A stretch of DNA of 46,557 bases, from NCBI GenBank assembly GCA_964604465.1, contig CAZRYZ010000004.1, positions 1 through 46,557 of the forward strand, written 5' to 3'. Of the stretch, positions 34,961 through 42,678 are shown piece after piece. Position 1 is the stretch's first letter, and each line of letters begins with the position of its first letter. The notes under the pieces are model-generated. The model did no database searches and was not told where the DNA came from. It was given only the letters and a program-made list of their open reading frames with translations. Origin of the DNA: Fluviibacter sp964604465. Its GTDB lineage: Bacteria > Pseudomonadota > Gammaproteobacteria > Burkholderiales > Rhodocyclaceae. The position numbers were made by a program, and so were the translations under genes.

Positions 34961-36248
34961 GGCGCAGCGCCTCCGCCGGTTGCACGCGTGCCGCCCGCAA
35001 GCTGGGATAAAGTGTTGCCAACAAGGTCAGCACAAATGCGGTGATCGAGATGGTCAGCACATCATTCCATTGCAGATCCGAGGGCAGATCCGAAATGAAA
35101 TAGACCTCGCGTGACAGGAAATGAATGCCAAAGAGCCTTTCAATTGCAGGCACGACCGTTTCAATATTCAGCGCTAGCAAGACCCCACCACCGACCCCTA
35201 ATCCGAGGCCAATCAGCCCAATCAGAGCACCCTGGACCATAAAGATCAACGCAATACTACTGCGGCTAGCCCCCAGAGTGCGCAGGATGGCAATATCACC
35301 CCGCTTATCGGTGACCGCCATCACGAGGGTCGACACAATATTGAAGGCCGCCACGGCCACAATCAGGAAAAGGATCAGGAACATCATCCGTTTTTCGATC
35401 TGAACGGCCCGGAAAAAGTTGGCATGCTTGCGACTCCAGTCCATCAGGAAGGCTGGTTCATCCAGACGTCCTGCAAGTTCACGCGCAATGCGGGGAGAGT
35501 TGAAAGGATCATCCACTTTTAGCCTGACTCCGGTCACCTTGTCGCCGAGACGGAAGAGCACCTGGGCATCACGTAAATCGATCAGCGCCAGACCGCTGTC
35601 GTATTCATACATCCCGAACTCGAAAATGCCCCCAACCTCGAAGCTCTTGATGCGCGGGATCACGCCGGCGGGCGTAACCACCCCCTCGGGAGCAATCAAT
35701 GTAATGCGGTCACCGGTCACCACGCCGAGCGCGCGGGCCAGATCACTCCCCAGAACAATACGGAAGCTCCCGGGCTGCAGACTCTCTAGCGAACCCGATT
35801 TCATATGATGCGCAAAATCGGCAACCGTGTTTTCAAGTGTGGGATCGATACCGCGGACAATGGCTCCCCGAACGCCACTACCCGGCATCACCGGACCATC
35901 ACCCCGATCGGCGTTCTGGCCATTCAGCATCACCTGCCCCTGCACATAAGGTGCAGCGGCAAGCACCTGAGGAAGCTCACGACTTTGGGCCGCAACCCGC
36001 TGCCAATCCATCAGGGCACCCTCCATGCCAACCACTTCGATATGTGACGTCACCCCGAGAATGCGGGACCGAAGTTCCTTCTGAAAACCGTTCATGACCG
36101 AAAGGACAACAATCAGTGCGGCGACCCCGAGGGCAATGCCGACCATCGATAACCCGGAAATGAAAGAGATGAAACGGTTGTCCTGCCCGATCTGCCGACG
36201 ACTACGCACGTACCTCAGGCCGATCATCAATTGAAAAGGAATTTTCAC
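34953..36248 (-). CDS. Lipoprotein-releasing permease LolC/LolE (single, LolF-like)
   Basis: Inner-membrane permease of the Lol exporter. About 431 residues if the GTG at 36248 is used (MKIPFQLMIGLRYVRSRR, matching the family start). An earlier GTG at 36269 and an ATG at 36227 are alternatives, and none has a good ribosome site. Four membrane segments: one near residues 25-50 (GLSMVGIALGVAALIVVLSV), a large periplasmic domain (about 50-285), then three C-terminal segments ending LRAARVQPAEALRHE. E. coli has lolC-lolD-lolE; here only one permease gene accompanies lolD, as in species using a LolF homodimer. A second copy elsewhere cannot be excluded. Confidence 0.92.
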   Translation of the reverse strand: MKIPFQLMIGLRYVRSRRQIGQDNRFISFISGLSMVGIALGVAALIVVLSVMNGFQKELRSRILGVTSHIEVVGMEGALMDWQRVAAQSRELPQVLAAAPYVQGQVMLNGQNADRGDGPVMPGSGVRGAIVRGIDPTLENTVADFAHHMKSGSLESLQPGSFRIVLGSDLARALGVVTGDRITLIAPEGVVTPAGVIPRIKSFEVGGIFEFGMYEYDSGLALIDLRDAQVLFRLGDKVTGVRLKVDDPFNSPRIARELAGRLDEPAFLMDWSRKHANFFRAVQIEKRMMFLILFLIVAVAAFNIVSTLVMAVTDKRGDIAILRTLGASRSSIALIFMVQGALIGLIGLGLGVGGGVLLALNIETVVPAIERLFGIHFLSREVYFISDLPSDLQWNDVLTISITAFVLTLLATLYPSLRAARVQPAEALRHE

Positions 36249-36290
36249 AATCAGGGGTGCCCAAGGCACAGAAAAGCCACGAAACCGCTA

Positions 36291-36299
36291 TGCTACACT
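36291..36299 (+). promoter_or_regulatory. Candidate extended -10 promoter for the rpfE-like/recJ unit
   Basis: TGC followed by TACACT (-10 at 36294-36299) forms an extended -10, about 60 bases before the ATG at 36361. No -35 match is seen. A short CGGG/CCCG hairpin near 36312-36324 lies in the resulting leader. The same gap must also hold the lol promoter on the other strand, which I could not locate. Confidence 0.3.
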
Positions 36300-36360
36300 C
36301 GAATCGACTTTCGGGTTTTTCCCGTTTTACTTAAGATCAGTCATCCCATCCGCCTTTGCC

Positions 36361-37464
36361 ATGCACCTGACCCTGTTTGTCCCTGATCTGCTGTGGCCTG
36401 ATGTAGAGGATGCCCATGCTTTCGATTTCCCCGGTGCCAACAACCTGGCGCGGCTTCTTTCATTAGGAACTGCTATACGCACTCCGTTGAGCCCAACGGA
36501 TTCCTGGGAGAGCCGCCTAGCCGTTCTTTTTGGATTCCCGGGGATCGATGCTCCACTCGCCTCGATCCGTTGCCTAGGGAGTGAACTGCCCGCTAACGGC
36601 CTCCGACTCTGCGCTGACCCCGTCAATCTCGATTTCATGCAGCAGGCACTGGTCCTGTCCCCCATATCAGTCGACACACTCTCCGCGCCGGAGGTCTCCG
36701 CACTCCTGGACAGCCTCAACCAGGAATTTGCCCAGGAGGGGCAATTCATCGCGGCGCCCGGGGCATCCGGTTCCTGCCAGTGGACCTTCATACCTTTTGA
36801 GCCAGCGCCAGATCTAGTCACCGAACACGAAGCGCTTCCGAACCTGCCGGCCTGCAGCCGCCTAGCCGGGCGCCGGGTCGATGCTGATGAAACACGCGCC
36901 CTGCTCGGACGCGATGGCTTACGCTGGATTAACCGGATACAAATGTGCCTGAACGATCACCCAGTCAATCTGTCGCGCGAATTGGCAGGACTCCCCCGAA
37001 TTAACAGCCTGTGGCCCTGGGGACGCGGTCAACTATCAACACTGCCGGAAAAGCGCTTCACCGAGGCACACGGTGTATCGACCCTACTGAATGGTCTTTG
37101 CCAGGCCACACAGACCTTAGTCGCTCCCTGTAACGAATACCCCCACGGCGCAGGACACCATCTGATGTGCAGCCTCGAACTCAGCGAAGCAATATCACAC
37201 GATGACCTGACAGCCTGGCAGACGGCTATTGGCACACTCACCCAGGATTGGATTTCACCCGCACTTGCGGCACTGGCCAATCCTAAAGGCGCTCCGGCAC
37301 CGCTTCAATCGCTCACGCTCATTTCCCCCAATGCCCATCACGAACATCGCTGGACGCTAACGCGCCAGAGCAAGGGTCTTCATAGCAACTGGCTGCAGCG
37401 TTGGCTGGGAACTACCGCCAAATCACCGAGTCTGCACAGCTTGATCCGCACATGGTCAACCTGA
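36361..37464 (+). CDS. RpfE-like (COG4255), phosphoglycerate-mutase-related protein
   Basis: A 367-residue cytosolic protein with no signal peptide. It begins MHLTLFVPDLLWP and carries the block GLRWINRIQMCLNDHPVNLSRE followed by INSLWPWGRGQL, which I associate with the RpfE/COG4255 proteins related to cofactor-independent phosphoglycerate mutase. The Ser and metal-ligand pattern of active mutases is not evident, so catalysis is doubtful. In Xanthomonas an rpfE gene is likewise next to recJ, and here the end overlaps the recJ start by 13 bases. The biochemical function is unknown. No clear ribosome site precedes the ATG. Confidence 0.7.
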   Translation: MHLTLFVPDLLWPDVEDAHAFDFPGANNLARLLSLGTAIRTPLSPTDSWESRLAVLFGFPGIDAPLASIRCLGSELPANGLRLCADPVNLDFMQQALVLSPISVDTLSAPEVSALLDSLNQEFAQEGQFIAAPGASGSCQWTFIPFEPAPDLVTEHEALPNLPACSRLAGRRVDADETRALLGRDGLRWINRIQMCLNDHPVNLSRELAGLPRINSLWPWGRGQLSTLPEKRFTEAHGVSTLLNGLCQATQTLVAPCNEYPHGAGHHLMCSLELSEAISHDDLTAWQTAIGTLTQDWISPALAALANPKGAPAPLQSLTLISPNAHHEHRWTLTRQSKGLHSNWLQRWLGTTAKSPSLHSLIRTWST

Positions 37465-39158
37465 AACAACGCAGCTGGTCAGAACGTACCGCCTGGCAGC
37501 TCGAGCAGAGCGGTCTGCATCCCCTGCTCGCCCGTCTTTATGCCGCCCGCGGCATCCAGTCCGCAACACAGATCAGTACGCGGATGGAAGATCTCATCCC
37601 GCCTGCAGCGCTCAAAGGGCTTAGTGAGGCAGCCGCATTGCTGGCCGATGCCATCATGCAGGGGCAACGCTTATGCATTGTCGCCGACTACGATGCCGAT
37701 GGCGCCACCGCCTGTGCTGTCGCAGTTCGAGGATTGCGTCTGCTGGGTGCATCAGCAGACCGGGTCACTTACTTTGTTCCGGATCGTTTCAAGCTGGGCT
37801 ACGGCCTCACGCCCGCTATTGTTGATCTGGTCGCCAAGGACCCCGGGGGTAAACCGGATCTCCTCGTCACCGTCGATAACGGCATTGCCAGTATCGATGG
37901 GGTTGCACATGCCAACGTGCTGGGGATAAAAGTCGTCATCACGGATCATCACCTTCCGGGAACAACCCTGCCCGATGCAGCAGCAATCGTGAACCCGAAC
38001 CAGCCCGGCTGCGACTTTCCATCAAAAAACCTGGCGGGCGTTGGGGTGATGCTTTATACGCTCATGGGCTTGCGTCAGACATTGCGCCAACGCGGCTGGC
38101 CCGCCGCCGAACAGGCCAATCTGGGCACGCTTCTGGATCTGGTTGCATTAGGTACGATTGCCGATGTCGTCCCCCTCGACAGCAACAACAGAATTCTCGT
38201 AGCCAATGGTCTGGCACGAATCCGGCAGCGGCGCTGCCATCCGGGCATCCTGGCGCTCTATGCCGTAGCCGGCAAGCCCCCTGACCGGGCTCAATCAACC
38301 GACCTCGGATTCCTTCTCGGTCCTCGACTCAATGCCGCCGGCCGTATGGATGATATGCGTATCGGGATCCGGTGCCTGCTATCCGATGATATGGGAGAAG
38401 CACTCAAGCTGGCACAGGAACTGGACCGACTCAACCTAGCCCGTCGTGCTGTCGAGGCCCAGATGAAATCCGATGCTGCCGTCATTCTGAACAACCTCGA
38501 CATCCAGACTACCGCAGGGATCAGCCTCTATGATCCAAGCTGGCATGGGGGCGTCGTCGGCATCCTAGCTGGGCGCATCAAAGAACAACTCCATCGACCG
38601 ACCATTGTCTTTGCTGGCGATGGCTCAGGCGACATTAAAGGCTCCGGCCGCTCGATCCCGGGGTTGCATCTCCGGGACGCCCTAGATCATCTGACCAAGC
38701 TCTATCCGAATTTGATTCTCAAATTTGGCGGCCATGCCATGGCCGCCGGGCTGACGATCCGTGAGCGAGATTTTGCGAAATTCCAGCGGGCGTTCGATGA
38801 GCTCGTCGACCAACTGCTCCCCCTGGAGGCACGACAACAAAGCCTGGCAGTCGATGGCGCTTTGGGCGAAGGCGATCTTAACCTCAACAGCGCACGTCTG
38901 CTGGCCGAAGGGGTCTGGGGCCAGGGCTTTCCGGCACCGATTTTTGCCAACCGGTTCCAGATTCTCGAATCCCGGTTGCTGCAAGACAAACACCTAAAAC
39001 TAACTGTAGGGAATGGCTCGCAAAGGATCGACGCCATACGGTTCAATGAAACCACTATTCCGACAGCCGACGATACCCTCGCTTATGTCCTCGATATCAA
39101 CCACTACAACGGGATCGAGCGGCCGCAACTGCGCATCGAAGCGATCATTCCCGGTTAG
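37452..39158 (+). CDS. recJ: Single-stranded-DNA-specific exonuclease RecJ
   Basis: 5'-3' exonuclease of recombination and mismatch repair. It has 568 residues from the ATG at 37452 (MVNLKQRSWSERTAW); a longer reading from a TTG at 37401 would only add residues overlapping the previous gene. DHH-superfamily motifs: CIVADYDADGATAC, LLVTVDNGI, VVITDHHLPG and LVALGTIADVVPL. The DHHA1 part has FGGHAMAAGLTI, and an OB-fold region follows to the C-terminus. The stop is followed by a strong bidirectional hairpin shared with htpG. Confidence 0.95.
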   Translation: MVNLKQRSWSERTAWQLEQSGLHPLLARLYAARGIQSATQISTRMEDLIPPAALKGLSEAAALLADAIMQGQRLCIVADYDADGATACAVAVRGLRLLGASADRVTYFVPDRFKLGYGLTPAIVDLVAKDPGGKPDLLVTVDNGIASIDGVAHANVLGIKVVITDHHLPGTTLPDAAAIVNPNQPGCDFPSKNLAGVGVMLYTLMGLRQTLRQRGWPAAEQANLGTLLDLVALGTIADVVPLDSNNRILVANGLARIRQRRCHPGILALYAVAGKPPDRAQSTDLGFLLGPRLNAAGRMDDMRIGIRCLLSDDMGEALKLAQELDRLNLARRAVEAQMKSDAAVILNNLDIQTTAGISLYDPSWHGGVVGILAGRIKEQLHRPTIVFAGDGSGDIKGSGRSIPGLHLRDALDHLTKLYPNLILKFGGHAMAAGLTIRERDFAKFQRAFDELVDQLLPLEARQQSLAVDGALGEGDLNLNSARLLAEGVWGQGFPAPIFANRFQILESRLLQDKHLKLTVGNGSQRIDAIRFNETTIPTADDTLAYVLDINHYNGIERPQLRIEAIIPG

Positions 39159-39174
39159 TCGAGGTGCCCCTGTG

Positions 39175-39200
39175 ACAAGGCCACCCGCAGGTGGCCTTGT
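39175..39200. terminator. Bidirectional terminator between recJ and htpG
   Basis: A perfect 11-bp inverted repeat, ACAAGGCCACC and GGTGGCCTTGT, closes the loop CGCA. It lies 16 bases after the recJ stop and 21 before the htpG stop position. The plus side is followed by TTCACTC, giving a short U-rich end together with the TTGT of the stem. Confidence 0.75.
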
Positions 39201-39221
39201 TTCACTCTCAGTCGAATCAGA

Positions 39222-41117
39222 TCAACCCAGCATGAGCCGGTTCACCCTGCGGACAAAGCCCGCGGGGTCATCAATCTGTCCGCCCTCAGACAGCAACGCC
39301 TCATCAAACAGAATCGACGCGTAGTCGTCAAAGTGTCCACCCTCATTCGGCAGCAACTCCATCTTCTTGAGCATCGGATGTTGCGGATTGATTTCCAGAA
39401 TCGGCTTAAAGTCCGGTGCATTCTGTCCCATCATCTTCAAGATACGCTGCAGGTTCGCACCCGGATCCTGCTCGTCGGCCACCAGACAGGCGGGCGAATC
39501 GGTCAGGCGATGGGTGACGCGGACTTCCTTGAGCTTATCACCCAGCGATTTCTGGATACGCTCAACGAGATCCTTAGCCGAAGTCTCTGCAGCGGCGCGA
39601 GCCTGCTTTTCGCTAGCATCTTCCAGATCGCCCAGATCGAGACCACCCTTGGCGACTGATTGCAGCGCCTTACCATCAAAATCGCGCAGATGGCTGACCA
39701 ACCATTCATCGACGCGGTCTGACAGCAGCAGCACCTCAATACCCTTCTTGCGGAAGATTTCGAGATGTGGACTATTCTTGGCCGACTGGAAGGTCTCAGC
39801 AGTCACGTAGTAGATCTTGTCCTGACCCGGCTTCATCCGTGACACGTATTCAGTCAGAGACACCTTCTGTTCCGGGTTGTCCGTACTCGTCGTCGCAAAG
39901 CGCAGGAGCTTGGCAATCCGTGCCTGGTTGGCATGATCTTCACCGACGCCCTCTTTCATCAGTTGACCGAACTGGTTCCAGAAGGTTTCATATTTCTCTG
40001 CCTGATTTTCGGCCAATTCTTCGAGTAGCCCCAGGACCCGCTTGGTGCAACCGGAACGGATCTGCTCGATATCCTTGCTTTCCTGGAGGATTTCGCGCGA
40101 CACATTTAGGGGCAGATCGGCCACATCAACCACCCCACGGACAAAGCGCAGATACACCGGCAGCAATTGCTCAGCATCGTCCATGATGAAGACCCGCTTC
40201 ACATAAAGCTTGATGCCATGGCGTGAGTTGCGATCCCATAGATCAAACGGTGCCTGCGAGGGCACATAAAGAAGCTGGGTGTACTCATGACGACCCTCGA
40301 CCTTGGCATGCACCCAGGTCAGTGGTTCCTGATAATCATGTGCCACGTGCTGATAGAAAGCCTTGTATTCCTCTTCCGTGACCTCGTTCTTCGGGCGTGC
40401 CCAGAGCGCATTGGCCTGGTTAACGGTTTCCTCTTCTCCAGTTGCCTTCATCGCCTTGGCTTCTTCGTCCCAGGTCTCCTTGACCATGCGGATCGGCAAT
40501 GCGATGTGATCCGAGTACTTGCGCAGAATCTCGCGGATCTTCCAGCCATTGAGCAGGTCTTCCTGTTCCGGGCGTAGATGCAGAATCACCTCGGTACCCC
40601 GACCCGGATGGTCGATATCGGCCACGGTGTAATCACCCTCACCGCCCGAGATCCATTCAACACCTTGCGACGCCGGAACGCCCGCCTTGCGGCTACGTAC
40701 AGTGACCTTGTCGGCCACGATAAACGATGAATAGAAACCCACGCCGAACTGCCCGATCAGATTTGCATCTTTCTGGGCATCACCGGTCAGCGATGAAAAG
40801 AATTCCTTGGTGCCGGACTTGGCGATCGTTCCCAGATGGGCAATCGCTTCCTCCTTGCTCATGCCAATGCCGTTATCGGCAATGGTGATCGTCTTGGCTT
40901 CCGCATCCAGTAGCACGCGAATGCCTAACTCGGGGTCATCTTCAAAGAGTCCGGGGGTGGCCAGTGCCTCGTAACGCAATTTGTCACAGGCATCGGACGC
41001 ATTCGACACCAGCTCCCGTAAAAAAATTTCCTTGTTCGAGTACAGCGAGTGAATCATCAGCTGCAGGAGCTGTTTGACTTCAGCCTGAAAGGCCTTGGTT
41101 TCGGTATTTGTGGTCAT
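39222..41117 (-). CDS. htpG: Hsp90 chaperone HtpG
   Basis: ATP-dependent dimeric chaperone in the cytosol. It has 631 residues (E. coli 624). GHKL ATPase motifs: NKEIFLRELVSNASDACDKLR (catalytic Glu and Mg-binding Asn), ADNGIGMSKEEA, GTIAKSGTKEF and GQFGVGFYSSFIVADKV. The middle domain contains YVKRVFIMDDAEQLLPVYLRFVRGVVD, followed by the C-terminal dimerisation domain ending RVNRLMLG. It lies 114 bases downstream of greB; the gap carries two CTTGAAA copies that resemble the -35 of heat-shock promoters. Confidence 0.97.
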   Translation of the reverse strand: MTTNTETKAFQAEVKQLLQLMIHSLYSNKEIFLRELVSNASDACDKLRYEALATPGLFEDDPELGIRVLLDAEAKTITIADNGIGMSKEEAIAHLGTIAKSGTKEFFSSLTGDAQKDANLIGQFGVGFYSSFIVADKVTVRSRKAGVPASQGVEWISGGEGDYTVADIDHPGRGTEVILHLRPEQEDLLNGWKIREILRKYSDHIALPIRMVKETWDEEAKAMKATGEEETVNQANALWARPKNEVTEEEYKAFYQHVAHDYQEPLTWVHAKVEGRHEYTQLLYVPSQAPFDLWDRNSRHGIKLYVKRVFIMDDAEQLLPVYLRFVRGVVDVADLPLNVSREILQESKDIEQIRSGCTKRVLGLLEELAENQAEKYETFWNQFGQLMKEGVGEDHANQARIAKLLRFATTSTDNPEQKVSLTEYVSRMKPGQDKIYYVTAETFQSAKNSPHLEIFRKKGIEVLLLSDRVDEWLVSHLRDFDGKALQSVAKGGLDLGDLEDASEKQARAAAETSAKDLVERIQKSLGDKLKEVRVTHRLTDSPACLVADEQDPGANLQRILKMMGQNAPDFKPILEINPQHPMLKKMELLPNEGGHFDDYASILFDEALLSEGGQIDDPAGFVRRVNRLMLG

Positions 41118-41157
41118 AAGTGTCTGATCGGTAATGAGTCAAGAAACAAAAAACGGT

Positions 41158-41171
41158 CTATGGCCCCATAG
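41158..41171 (-). terminator. Hairpin with downstream T-run in the greB-htpG gap (greB terminator candidate)
   Basis: A 14-base perfect palindrome, CTATGG GG CCATAG on the minus strand, followed 4 bases later by TTTTTT. It could end greB transcription. If so, htpG must have its own promoter below it or read-through must occur. The short loop weakens the case. Confidence 0.4.
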
Positions 41172-41217
41172 CTGTGGGCGCTGAATCCATTTTCAAGTCC
41201 CGGCCGGTGATTTCAAG
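41171..41217 (-). promoter_or_regulatory. Candidate heat-shock (sigma32-type) promoter region of htpG
   Basis: The minus strand has CTTGAAA at 41217-41211 and again at 41197-41191, exactly 20 bases apart. CTTGAAA is the sigma32 -35 consensus. Thirteen to 14 bases after the second copy is GCCCACAG, a partial match to the CCCCATNT -10. The position upstream of an Hsp90 gene is suggestive; the -10 match is weak. Confidence 0.35.
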
Positions 41218-41231
41218 GCCAGAGGACGCGC

Positions 41232-41747
41232 TCACACTTCCGAAATGAACCCCGGTATGTCGATGTCAATATAGGCAACCTCGAGGATCTCCAGTTCTCG
41301 CTCTCCCTGCGGGCTCATAAAACGGGCCACATCACCCTCTCGCAGTTTAATGAGCGCTCGTGCCAAGGGGGATACCCAGCTGATCCAGCCCCGCGCCGGA
41401 TCAGCCTCGTCGATCCCTACAATACTGTAGGTCGCCTCAAGGCCCTCCTCGTCACAGATCCGAACGGTGGCACCGAAAAACACCTGTTCCTGATGTTGTT
41501 GATCGGCGGGATTGATCACGTGGGCATCTTCCAGGCGCTTCATCAGAAAGCGGATGCGCCGGTCAATCTCGCGTAACCGCTTCTTGCCGTAGAGATAGTC
41601 CCCGTTTTCTGAGCGATCCCCATTGGACGCCGCCCACGAGACCACCTCCACCATGCGTGGCCGATCTGTCTTGACGAGGAATTCAAGTTCGTCCCGCAAC
41701 CTGCGATGTCCTGCGGGAGTCATGTAATGGCGCTGGTCAGTACTCAT
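41232..41747 (-). CDS. greB: Transcription elongation factor GreB
   Basis: Binds the secondary channel of RNA polymerase and stimulates cleavage of backtracked transcripts. It has 171 residues. An N-terminal coiled coil carries the acidic tip DRSENGDYLYGKKRLREIDRRIRFL (GreB-type, with D and E at the tip), and a C-terminal FKBP-like domain ends at about residue 160 (SPLARALIKLREGD). It is basic in the coiled coil, as GreB is, unlike GreA. There is no Shine-Dalgarno before the ATG; instead TTTTTTATGACGTC precedes it. It is divergent from fabI. Confidence 0.93.
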   Translation of the reverse strand: MSTDQRHYMTPAGHRRLRDELEFLVKTDRPRMVEVVSWAASNGDRSENGDYLYGKKRLREIDRRIRFLMKRLEDAHVINPADQQHQEQVFFGATVRICDEEGLEATYSIVGIDEADPARGWISWVSPLARALIKLREGDVARFMSPQGERELEILEVAYIDIDIPGFISEV

Positions 41748-41848
41748 GACGTCATAAAAAATTAATCGATTACACCGGCGAAAGCACTTGCCAGCCCTCT
41801 AGTTGCGGCGCAACATAACAGCTTCGACTTTATGCATTTCAGGTACGT

Positions 41849-42649
41849 ATGATGACACACAGCCCTTCGACTCCCATACATAATGCACCCGCACTCCAGG
41901 GGCTCAGAGGTCTGGTCGTCGGCATTGCCAACGAGCACAGTATCGCCTGGGGATGTGCCGAGGCCTTTCGTGCAGCCGGCGCCGAGCTGGCAATTACCTA
42001 CCTGAACGCCAAAGCAGAACCGCATGTCCGACCACTGGCAGATTCGGTCGGTGCGACCCTGGTACTACCCATGGATGTGGAAAACGATCAAGAAGTCGAA
42101 ACGGTCTTCAAGACGGTCGGGCAAACCTGGGGCAAACTGGATTTTCTGCTGCACTCCATTGCTTTTGCCCCGATTGAGGATCTGCACGGGCGCGTAGTCG
42201 ACTCGTCCCGGGCAGGCTTCAACCGCGCCATGGACATCTCCTGCCACAGCCTGATCCGCCTATCCCGGCTGGCAGCCCCCCTGATGAAAGACGGAGGTGC
42301 CATCATGACTATGAGCTATGAAGGGGCTAACCGGGTTGCCCCGCATTACGGGATCATGGGGCTTGCCAAGGCATCGCTGGAGGCCGCCACACGCGCGCTG
42401 GCCGCAGAGCTAGGTCCTCAGAAGATCGCCGTCAATGCCATCTCCCCCGGTCCGATCGCCACACGCGCAGCCTCGGGGATTCAGGATTTCGATCAGCTGA
42501 TGCAGGATACAATCGACCATGCCCCGCTCCACCGACTGGTCACGATCGAGGAAGTGGGCGCCCTGGCAACCCTGCTGGCCAGCCCGGCAGGTCGTGCCAT
42601 TACCGGTGATGTCATCGTGATCGACGCCGGTCGACACATCATGCTGTGA
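41849..42649 (+). CDS. fabI: Enoyl-[acyl-carrier-protein] reductase (NADH)
   Basis: Last step of each fatty-acid elongation round: reduces trans-2-enoyl-ACP. It has 266 residues of the short-chain dehydrogenase superfamily. Cofactor site GLVVGIANEHSIAWGCAEAF, then SIAFAPIEDLHGR, and the FabI catalytic spacing Tyr-(X)6-Lys in HYGIMGLAKAS (Y167, K174) with Y157 as the second tyrosine. AGGT lies 4-7 bases before the tandem ATGs. The gap to greB contains a GTTGC-GGC-GCAAC inverted repeat (41802-41814) that might be an operator. FabI is the target of triclosan and isoniazid-like inhibitors. Confidence 0.95.
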   Translation: MMTHSPSTPIHNAPALQGLRGLVVGIANEHSIAWGCAEAFRAAGAELAITYLNAKAEPHVRPLADSVGATLVLPMDVENDQEVETVFKTVGQTWGKLDFLLHSIAFAPIEDLHGRVVDSSRAGFNRAMDISCHSLIRLSRLAAPLMKDGGAIMTMSYEGANRVAPHYGIMGLAKASLEAATRALAAELGPQKIAVNAISPGPIATRAASGIQDFDQLMQDTIDHAPLHRLVTIEEVGALATLLASPAGRAITGDVIVIDAGRHIML

Positions 42650-42678
42650 CCCCTATCGATTCAGACAGGTTAAATACC

